NCBI RefSeq assembly: GCF_002479325.1
Contig: NZ_DLMO01000035.1
Coordinates: forward strand, 1-16,435
Origin: Brevundimonas sp. UBA7534
GTDB taxonomy: Bacteria > Pseudomonadota > Alphaproteobacteria > Caulobacterales > Caulobacteraceae
DNA: 16,435 nucleotides
Direction: 5' to 3'
Positions 9,290-16,435 of this stretch are shown one piece after another (the stretch's first letter is position 1; each line of letters opens with the position of its first letter). The position numbers and the translations under genes were made by a program. The notes under the pieces were generated by a model. That model was not told where the DNA came from. It did not search any database and saw nothing but the letters and a program-made list of their open reading frames with translations.

Positions 9290-10198
9290 ATGATCGCCTT
9301 CGCCCCCATCCGCCGCGCCGCCGCCCGCCTGGGAGAGACCGCCCGTCGCCGGCTGCCGCTGGCCCGGCGGACGCCCAGGCTGGCGACCCTGGTCGAGTGG
9401 GCCGCGCGGATCGGCTATGGCGCGCGGGGCTTTGTCTATCTGTCGGCGGGCGCGCTGACCCTGCTGGCGGCGACGGACCGGATCGGGGCGGCGGTCGGCA
9501 CCGGCGGGGCGGCGGGCTGGCTGGCCGAGCAGCCATTCGGGCGGCTGTGGCTGGTGCTGCTGGGCCTGGGCCTGTGGGCCTTCGTCGGCTGGCGCGTGCT
9601 GCAGGCGGTGTTTGACGCGGACCATGAGGGGACGGACCTGAAGGGCTGGGCCACGCGGGCGGGACAGGCGCTGAGCGGGCTGTTCTACGGCGTCCTGGCG
9701 GCGGGGGTGTTCGAGTATCTGGACGAGGTCGGCGAGGCGGTCAGCGCCTCGGCGGAGCGGGCCGAAAGCGTGGCCGAGAACCAGGAGAAGGCGGCGATGC
9801 TGCTGGGCCTGCCCTTCGGCGGGGCGCTGCTGGCGACGGCCGGGCTGGTCGTCCTGGCGGTCGGGATCGGCAACATCGTCCGGGCCTTCCGGGACGACTT
9901 CGACGCCGCCCTGGCCTGCCCGGAGGCCTTGTGCCGGCCCGCCTCGATCCTGGCGCGGGCGGGCTATGGCGCGCGCGGCTTCGCCTATCTGCCGCTGGGC
10001 GTCTTCGTCATCCTGGCCGGACTGCACACCCGCGCGGGCGAGGTGACGAGCACGGCCGGGGCGCTGGAGGCGCTGGAGGCCCAGCCCGGCGGATCGTGGA
10101 TCCTGGGGCTGACGGCGGCGGGGCTGATGGCCTTCGGCGCCTTCGCCTTCGTCGAGGCCCGCTGGCGGCGCATCCGCGCGCCGCGCGAACTGGGCTGA
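9290..10198 (+). CDS. DUF1206 domain-containing membrane protein
   Basis: A 302-aa inner-membrane protein with three DUF1206-type repeats. Repeats 1 and 3 carry almost the same motif (IGYGARGFVYLSAGALTLL at 41-59 and AGYGARGFAYLPLGVFVIL at 224-242); the middle repeat (AGQALSGLFYGVLAAGV, 124-140) is degenerate. Each repeat holds two membrane helices, six in total (about 43-61, 84-101, 124-142, 174-197, 226-244, 268-289). The molecular function of the family is unknown. The ATG at 9290 has only a weak ribosome site. Its promoter region carries the palindrome shared with the Crp/Fnr-type gene, so co-regulation is likely. A GC hairpin follows directly after the stop. Confidence 0.88.
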   Translation: MIAFAPIRRAAARLGETARRRLPLARRTPRLATLVEWAARIGYGARGFVYLSAGALTLLAATDRIGAAVGTGGAAGWLAEQPFGRLWLVLLGLGLWAFVGWRVLQAVFDADHEGTDLKGWATRAGQALSGLFYGVLAAGVFEYLDEVGEAVSASAERAESVAENQEKAAMLLGLPFGGALLATAGLVVLAVGIGNIVRAFRDDFDAALACPEALCRPASILARAGYGARGFAYLPLGVFVILAGLHTRAGEVTSTAGALEALEAQPGGSWILGLTAAGLMAFGAFAFVEARWRRIRAPRELG

Positions 10199-10236
10199 GC
10201 GACGAGCCGGGGGCTGGCGCCGGCTGATCGCGTCGC
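10199..10236 (+). terminator. possible terminator hairpin after the DUF1206 gene
   Basis: It begins at the base after the stop codon: GCGACG then AGCCGG pair with CCGGCT and CGTCGC, with a 9-nt loop and a 5-nt bulge. There is no T-run afterwards, so intrinsic termination is doubtful; it may instead stabilise the mRNA end. Confidence 0.4.
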
Positions 10237-10277
10237 CATATCCATCGCAACACCTGCTGTTCCAGAAGGCCGCGCCG

Positions 10278-10961
10278 ATGACCGACACCGCCCCGACCCC
10301 CGCCCGCTCGAAGACCCTGAAGATCGACTTCGTCTCCGACGTCGTCTGCCCCTGGTGCGTGGTGGGGCTGGGCGGGCTGGAGACGGCGCTGGAGCGGCTG
10401 GAGCCCGAGGGGATCGCCGCCGACATCGCCTTCCAGCCGTTCGAACTGAACCCCCAGATCGCGCCCGAGGGAGAGAACATCGTCGACCACATCGGTCGCA
10501 AATACGGCTCGACCCCCGAACAGTCCGCCGCCAACCGCGCCATGATCAAGGCCCGCGCGGCGGAAGTGGGCTTCGACATGCGGATGGGCCCCGACAGCCG
10601 CATCTGGAACACCTTCGACGCCCACCGCCTGCTGCACTGGGCGCACGAGACGGCGCCCGACCGGCAGAAGGCGCTGAAGCACGCCCTGTTCACGGCCCAC
10701 TTCACCGAGAACAAGAACATCACCGACGCCGGCGTCCTGACCCAGGCGGCGCAAGACGCGGGCCTGGACCGCGCCGAGGCGGCCGAGGTGCTGGCCTCGG
10801 GCCGCTACGCCCAGGCCGTGCGCCAGGCCGAGGAGCTGTGGCGGTCGCGCGGCATCACCTCGGTGCCCGCCGTGGTGGTCCAGGACAAATATCTGATCTC
10901 GGGCGGCCAGCCGCCGGAGGTGTTCGAACAGGCCCTGCGCCGGATCGCCGACGAGGCGTAG
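10278..10961 (+). CDS. DsbA family oxidoreductase, FrnE-like
   Basis: A 227-aa thioredoxin-fold protein. The active-site motif CPWC is at 24-27 after the first beta-strand (KIDFVSDVVCPWC), and the cis-proline is in TSVPAVVV (Pro197), followed by YLISGGQPPEVFEQAL. The central helical insert with NTFDAHRLLHWA (111-122) is typical of the FrnE/2-hydroxychromene-2-carboxylate-isomerase-like branch of DsbA proteins. There is no signal peptide, so it should be cytoplasmic, unlike true DsbA. FrnE proteins are reported to act as disulfide isomerases in oxidative stress; that role here is by analogy. The ATG at 10278 has AGAAGG 8 nt upstream. An inverted-repeat element follows 8 bp after the stop. Confidence 0.92.
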   Translation: MTDTAPTPARSKTLKIDFVSDVVCPWCVVGLGGLETALERLEPEGIAADIAFQPFELNPQIAPEGENIVDHIGRKYGSTPEQSAANRAMIKARAAEVGFDMRMGPDSRIWNTFDAHRLLHWAHETAPDRQKALKHALFTAHFTENKNITDAGVLTQAAQDAGLDRAEAAEVLASGRYAQAVRQAEELWRSRGITSVPAVVVQDKYLISGGQPPEVFEQALRRIADEA

Positions 10962-10969
10962 GCCTTCCT

Positions 10970-11137
10970 TTCGTCATCCCCCGGCTAGCCGCGCAGAGGC
11001 GCAGACCGGGGGACCCAGCGGCGCGCGAGAGCGCGAACCTGTCGCAGATCAGCGTTCAAACATCGCGCGACGGATAGATTTCGCCTTCGGCGCCGCTGGG
11101 TTCCGGGTCTTCGCTGCGCTTCGCCCGGAATGACGAA
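10970..11137. repeat. second paired hairpin repeat (imperfect arms)
   Basis: The left end TTCGTCAT...ACCCAGCGGCGC and the right end, read in reverse, TTCGTCAT...ACCCAGCGGCGC, share both outer and inner edges, while the hairpin cores between have diverged. The left core folds as CCCCCGG...CCGGGGG. The layout (outer TCATCCC, hairpin, ACCCAG, unique centre, mirrored copy) is the same as at 3567-3694, so they appear to be two members of one family. It lies between convergent genes and could act as a bidirectional terminator. Confidence 0.72.
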
Positions 11138-11147
11138 CGGAGAAAAA

Positions 11148-11984
11148 TCACGGCGGGCCGGTTTCGGACTCCGCCGCCGGAAAAACAGGGTCTGAATAGT
11201 CTGAATCGTCTGAAATCGGCGCCCGCTCCAGGGCGTCGAGAACCGCCAGGCTCTTGTCGATCAGGCGCCGGCCGGTCGGGTCCGAGGGGTCCAGGTCGGC
11301 GACGGCGCGGACCAGGGTTTGGACCGTGCGGGCCTTGGCCATAGCGGTCGCCTGGGGGTCGGGAGCCTTCACGGGTTTAGGCGCAGGCTCTGGCTTGGGC
11401 GGGGCGGCCGTCGCCTCGGCGGCGCGGGCCAGGTCCGACAGGCGCGTGTGCAACCGCATCCAGCGGGCGGCCTCGGCGGCCCGGCCGCGCAGCACGGCGC
11501 GGTTCAGCCGCACCAGGGCGTGACGCGCCATCCGGGCGTAGTCCAGCAGATCGGCCTCCTCCTCGGCGCCCAGCTCGACCGGCTCGGGATCGGGCTGGTC
11601 GATGCGGCGCCAGCCCTGGGAGCGGGCGCGGGCGCGAAAGGTCGACAGGGCCAGGCCGTGCCGGTCGCACACCGTCTCGGCGGCGTCCCCGGCCAGATAG
11701 TCCGCGCGCGCCCGCGCCCACGCCGCCTCGGACACCCGGCGATAGCCGCCGCCCCGCTCATAGGGATCGCGCACGGGCCGCCCGTCGTACAGCGGCCGCG
11801 CCGGGTCGCGGGGCGCGTCGTCATGGGGCGCGGCCTCTGGCGGCGTATCCTCGGAAGGCCGGTCGACGAAGTCCTCATTGGTCAGGCGGCCGTCCCAATA
11901 GTCATAGGGCGCCCGGCCCTCGTCGGCGCCCGACCCCTCGACGCCGGGGCCATAGCCCGGCCAGCCGTCCACATCGCCTTGCAT
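11148..11984 (-). CDS. hypothetical protein with terminase-small-subunit-like helix-turn-helix
   Basis: A 278-aa soluble protein. The first ~85 residues are Pro/Gly/Asp-rich and probably disordered (GYGPGVEGSG, then PYDYWDGRLTNEDFVDRP). Residues 86-127 read EAAWARARADYLAGDAAE...RHGLALSTFRARARSQGW, a helix-turn-helix like the N-terminal DNA-binding part of phage terminase small subunits, where W..AR..Y..G..A...C..G.S..T.R.RA...GW recurs. A helical region (140-192), a PKPEPAPKPVK linker and a final helix follow. I start at the ATG at 11984 because GGAGGGG lies 4-5 nt upstream; the frame is open to 12128. GC is high, like the chromosome, so it does not look part of the low-GC cassette next to it. 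Function unknown; a phage origin is only suggested. Confidence 0.75.
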   Translation of the reverse strand: MQGDVDGWPGYGPGVEGSGADEGRAPYDYWDGRLTNEDFVDRPSEDTPPEAAPHDDAPRDPARPLYDGRPVRDPYERGGGYRRVSEAAWARARADYLAGDAAETVCDRHGLALSTFRARARSQGWRRIDQPDPEPVELGAEEEADLLDYARMARHALVRLNRAVLRGRAAEAARWMRLHTRLSDLARAAEATAAPPKPEPAPKPVKAPDPQATAMAKARTVQTLVRAVADLDPSDPTGRRLIDKSLAVLDALERAPISDDSDYSDPVFPAAESETGPP

Positions 11985-12124
11985 GCGCCCCTCCGACGCC
12001 GATCCGCCCCAGCGGCGGGGCCGGGGCATTATGAGGCGGCCGGGAGGGGCGTTAGGTCGATTGGCGTTCGGCGGCGGAAAGGCGAGGAAATTCAGCGGTC
12101 GGAGCGGCGGAATTGGGATGGCAG

Positions 12125-12163
12125 GCATTCAGGATCTCCCGATAGGGACAGATCAGTGAATGC
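12125..12163. repeat. imperfect inverted repeat at the cassette 3' edge
   Basis: GCATTC, (G)GATC and TCCC on one side mirror GGGA, GATC and GAATGC on the other, around a 4-nt loop with small internal loops. It overlaps the stop codon of the TOPRIM-like gene and marks where composition changes. It may be a weak terminator without a T-run, or the scar of an insertion. Confidence 0.35.
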
Positions 12164-12803
12164 AGTTAAGAGAGCGCAGTGCCGCGATGACTTGGTTTTC
12201 GAACTGCCTGAAAGAATCGGAATGCCTCAAAGAATTGAGGTCCTGGCGCTGGGCAATTGCTGGAAACATCTGGCTGGAGCTTTGCGGCCGTCTACGGCCT
12301 CTAACAGCGTCCGCAGCAGCTTTCAGCGTAGCTTTTGGATCCACAATGCGTTCGGCTTCGGCCGCGTTCCTAGGCAATCCAACATCATGAATGTTGCCTG
12401 TGTATCCGAGCACCGCTGTCACGGCCATGGGATCAGCCAACAACCAAGCTTCAGTTTCGTGTCTTGGAGCGATCACTATACAGCGTTCCGGAGGCCACCC
12501 ACATTGTGCCAGGAGTGCTGCCTTGTATTCCTCAGCAGTACCGGCGGCGGCCTGCGCGAGCGCCCTCCCGCCGGTGTCAGCGTGGATGAAAATCAGGTGG
12601 TAGGCATCGCCTTCACCGCACACAGCGACAGCCACATCATTTGGACCCCCTCTCTTTAGCCTAACAGCGGGTGTCGCCGGTATCACCGTGTTCCTCGCGG
12701 GGGATGATACTACCAAATCTTCCATTAGTCGCGGGATTAAAACCTCGAAGTAGGCCTGATCAGTAGAGCCCTCATAAATGGCTCCCCACGATACGTATGT
12801 CAC
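12153..12803 (-). CDS. TOPRIM/DUF4276-like protein, partner of the AAA ATPase
   Basis: A 216-aa soluble protein. YEGSTDQAYFE (Glu11) near the N-terminus, FIHADTGGRA (Asp76) after a hydrophobic strand, and RHETEAWLLAD (Glu116, Glu118) recall the EGxTE, DxD and E.EAW signatures of DUF4276/TOPRIM-type putative nucleases. The assignment is by motif, not search. The start is a GTG at 12803 whose last two bases are part of the ATPase stop (GTGA overlap), showing tight translational coupling and a joint function. Base composition is visibly lower in GC than the flanking genes, a sign of transfer. TOPRIM-like proteins paired with SMC-like ATPases are known in phage-defence systems such as PARIS, AbiL and Gabija-type modules; which one, if any, applies cannot be settled here. 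Confidence 0.8.
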   Translation of the reverse strand: MTYVSWGAIYEGSTDQAYFEVLIPRLMEDLVVSSPARNTVIPATPAVRLKRGGPNDVAVAVCGEGDAYHLIFIHADTGGRALAQAAAGTAEEYKAALLAQCGWPPERCIVIAPRHETEAWLLADPMAVTAVLGYTGNIHDVGLPRNAAEAERIVDPKATLKAAADAVRGRRRPQSSSQMFPAIAQRQDLNSLRHSDSFRQFENQVIAALRSLNCIH

Positions 12804-14134
12804 GCTGCATCCGTCACATTTTGGAGAACGCGCTCGATCTCACTTCTTGTAAGGTGTTTCTCCGGATCAAAAAGATCAGGTGAGGGTGTTACGCCGCTTC
12901 TCATTCGCGTACGAACGCTGCGCTTTCCTGAGGCTGCGTCTACCTCTGCTACACTATCTGCCATAACAATTTCTGAGTCATGAAGGGATTCCATGACTTT
13001 CGGGGAATGGGTATTAAGAAGAACTTGGAACAGAGGCACATCTGGATCTGATATATATCCTGTGGCAGACCTAAGAAATTCGACAAGCAAAGGCAATCTA
13101 CCTTCGTGGATGCCGTTCTCTGGCTCCTCAAAACATAACGTGCCTCTACGATCCGTGTCATTAAGGACCGTTAGTAGAGCCAATAGTCTCAAAGTGCCAT
13201 CAGATATAACTCTAGAACTGAAATCCATGTCCCCCGAGAAGCCTAAACGAAATGCATACTGTCTACGTGCTGAGTCTTCGCTTACAGAAAGCTCTCTGAC
13301 GGATGGTATTAGAGAAGAGAGGTCAGCTGCGATATCGGATAAAACGCCGTTAGGCCGGGCTGGCTCTTGGGTTTCTTCCTTAAGTCGCGCCAAAACTGCT
13401 GAAAGATTTGATGCGTCCGATCTCAGTTCTCTATCTACAAGCCGGTCGTTGGCATCGCGGGCAGATCTAGGGTTTATCTCCAAGAATCTTATGTTTTGGA
13501 GAAAGTTTCTAAGCGCATAGAGGTGTGGAAACTCAGATGTTGTTATAGTGGAAAGTGCCGAGCGAGACGCCTCTCTCAGAGATAGTCGCATTGGGCGGCC
13601 ATGTTTTTGGCGTCCATCTTGGCGCACGAGGATAGCATCCTGTGTGTCATCAACTTTGATGAACGGTGCAATTCGTGAGTTATAGTTGATCTTGCGTCCC
13701 TTAAGGTAAGTCGCTCGATCCTCTGCCCGCGAGATCGGTCTGCACGTCTCGTGTCGGACATAAATTCCCCGAGGAACACCATCGGATCCTCTGACAAGCT
13801 GGAGGCTAATCTCGTATCTGAGACGTTGCGCGGGAGTTTGGTAGGCGGTTCCGAATGCGTCGACGCCATCACGATCTAACAGGACTTCCAAAGCGAAAGT
13901 CATGCAGTCGGTGATGCCTGCCGGAGTTCTTCTAAACAATTCCTCCGGTTGCCCCCGGAGATCAACCATAGCAGATCGTGCGTCGGTCTGTGATAACAGG
14001 GATACAAAGCGTAGAGCGTCAAACAAATTCGACTTGCCGCTTGCATTCGGCCCCACCACGGCGGTCAGCGGTTGAAGGTCGAGCCCAAAGTTCTCGAAGC
14101 TTTTAAATCCGTCGATTTCTATGCGGGTGAGCAC
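12800..14134 (-). CDS. AAA family ATPase, SMC/RecF-like (AAA_21 type), probable defence ATPase
   Basis: A 444-aa ABC/SMC-type ATPase starting MLTRIEIDGFKSFENFGLDL. The Walker A GPNASGKS is at 28-35, the signature-like SDGTLR at 311-316, Walker B LCFEEPENGIH at 333-343 and the H-loop NTHSP at 374-378; the middle 200 residues hold the family's insert with no recognised domain. I chose the GTG at 14134 because CGAGGA lies 6 nt upstream and the N-terminus then matches the family; the frame is open to a GTG at 14170. Codons such as AGG, ATA, ACA and TCA are frequent, and one line (12841-12900) counts 29/60 GC, unlike neighbours. It ends overlapping the TOPRIM-like gene. It probably senses or powers the partner nuclease in a two-gene defence system; this is inference. 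Confidence 0.88.
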   Translation of the reverse strand: MLTRIEIDGFKSFENFGLDLQPLTAVVGPNASGKSNLFDALRFVSLLSQTDARSAMVDLRGQPEELFRRTPAGITDCMTFALEVLLDRDGVDAFGTAYQTPAQRLRYEISLQLVRGSDGVPRGIYVRHETCRPISRAEDRATYLKGRKINYNSRIAPFIKVDDTQDAILVRQDGRQKHGRPMRLSLREASRSALSTITTSEFPHLYALRNFLQNIRFLEINPRSARDANDRLVDRELRSDASNLSAVLARLKEETQEPARPNGVLSDIAADLSSLIPSVRELSVSEDSARRQYAFRLGFSGDMDFSSRVISDGTLRLLALLTVLNDTDRRGTLCFEEPENGIHEGRLPLLVEFLRSATGYISDPDVPLFQVLLNTHSPKVMESLHDSEIVMADSVAEVDAASGKRSVRTRMRSGVTPSPDLFDPEKHLTRSEIERVLQNVTDAA

Positions 14135-14201
14135 TGCGTATCCTCGGAAATTCTCTCGGCTGACCTTCACACAACGACGGCCTGAGCGAAAGCGATTACC
14201 C

Positions 14202-16112
<1,911 letters not shown>

Positions 16113-16141
16113 GGCGGCCTCTTCTCAAAAGAGGGACCGCC
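16113..16141 (-). promoter_or_regulatory. ribosome-site-sequestering hairpin of thiC
   Basis: GGCGG and CCTCTT pair with AAGAGG and CCGCC around a TTGAG loop, with a 2-nt bulge, ending at the base before the ATG. The Shine-Dalgarno AAGAGG is wholly inside the stem. It is a plausible translational expression platform for the TPP riboswitch just upstream. The fold is read by eye. Confidence 0.65.
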
Positions 16142-16180
16142 GGCGCGGTGGAGGACCTCGCGCGGGGGCGGGGCCGTGTC

Positions 16181-16272
16181 TCTTCCCTTCGCCGGCATGA
16201 CCCGGATCAGGTTCGACCGGTCAAGGGAGGGACCCTTATCTCAGCGGCTCGATTGCCGCCCCCGGGAGAACA
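16181..16272 (-). ncRNA. TPP riboswitch (THI element)
   Basis: On the minus strand the conserved core is CTGAGA (16244-16239), then an AAGGG/CCCTT stem, then GAACCTGATCCGGGT (16214-16200) and GCCGGCGAAGGGA (16196-16184). The closing P1 stem forms from CTCCC near 16268 with GGGA near 16184. This is the standard aptamer that binds thiamine pyrophosphate and represses thiC. It begins only about 21 bp after the stop of the upstream gene, so the promoter must lie inside that gene or further upstream. Confidence 0.93.
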
Positions 16273-16293
16273 GGCGGCCACCTTAACCCAGGG

Positions 16294-16435
16294 TCACGGC
16301 GCCGACCAGCCCTTGACCGAGACGGCGGCGCGGCTGGGGTCGGAATCGAAGCGGAGATAGGCCTTGGCGCGGCCCCGGCCGGGGACGTAGTCCAGCGTCG
16401 CGGTCGCGGTCTGGTCGCCCAGCACCCCCTCTATG
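16294..16435 (-). CDS. C-terminal end of an unidentified protein (5' end outside window)
   Basis: The minus-strand frame gives 46 residues, IEGVLGDQTATATLDYVPGR through RFDSDPSRAAVSVKGWSAP, then TGA. Codon third positions are strongly GC-rich, as in real genes here, and alternating polar/hydrophobic strands (TATATLDYV, AKAYLRF, AAVSVKGW) suggest a beta-rich domain. I do not recognise the family. It lies upstream of the TPP riboswitch on the same strand, with no clear terminator between, so read-through into the riboswitch is possible. Confidence 0.6.
   Translation of the reverse strand, partial: IEGVLGDQTATATLDYVPGRGRAKAYLRFDSDPSRAAVSVKGWSAP

Noticed and set aside
12028..12033. CATAAT as a -10 box before the helix-turn-helix gene (minus strand)
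   Set aside because: No -35 box at 16-18 bp spacing; not strong enough to report as a promoter.
12125..12163. Attachment site of an integrated element
   Set aside because: No matching direct repeat was seen near 14135-14201 and no integrase is present, so it is kept only as an imperfect inverted repeat.

Overview
The window is high-GC DNA (one flank line I counted is 40/60 GC). The proteins look like those of an alphaproteobacterium of the Caulobacterales, most like Brevundimonas or Caulobacter. The clues are two secreted S9 prolyl-oligopeptidase paralogues, a DUF1206 membrane protein, a Crp/Fnr-type regulator, small Caulobacterales-type proteins, and hairpin repeats of the form TCATCCCGG...ACCCAG. 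This placement is inferred from protein style, not from a search.

Layout, left to right. (1) Positions 1-321 hold two broken genes joined head-on: the end of an autotransporter-like passenger on the + strand and the first ~42 codons of dapF on the - strand. They share an 18-bp overlap, so this is either a rearrangement or an assembly chimera. (2) A six-helix potassium-channel-like protein with a C-terminal zinc ribbon. (3) Two tandem S9A peptidases, one with a Sec signal and one with a lipoprotein-like signal, separated by a perfect 30-bp inverted repeat made of hairpins. (4) On the - strand, typA/bipA with a small cysteine-rich gene two bases behind it, ending at a terminator. (5) A Crp/Fnr-type regulator, a 66-aa protein and, divergently, a DUF1206 membrane protein. 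Two nearly identical 15-bp palindromes sit in the two control regions here, suggesting a small regulon. (6) A DsbA/FrnE-like oxidoreductase followed by a second, related inverted-repeat element. (7) A helix-turn-helix protein of unknown function. (8) A clearly lower-GC two-gene cassette (12153-14134): an SMC/RecF-type AAA ATPase overlapping by 4 bp a TOPRIM/DUF4276-like protein. It resembles two-gene phage-defence modules. (9) thiC with a TPP riboswitch and a ribosome-site-masking hairpin. (10) The C-terminal end of an unknown gene.

The most interesting parts are the putative defence cassette, which sits directly behind riboswitch-controlled thiC on the same strand with no visible terminator, and the duplicated palindrome around the Crp/Fnr regulator. 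Most genes are housekeeping (typA, thiC) or envelope and stress functions. I see no tRNA, rRNA, CRISPR array, insertion sequence or integrase. No stretch over 300 bases lacks a gene.
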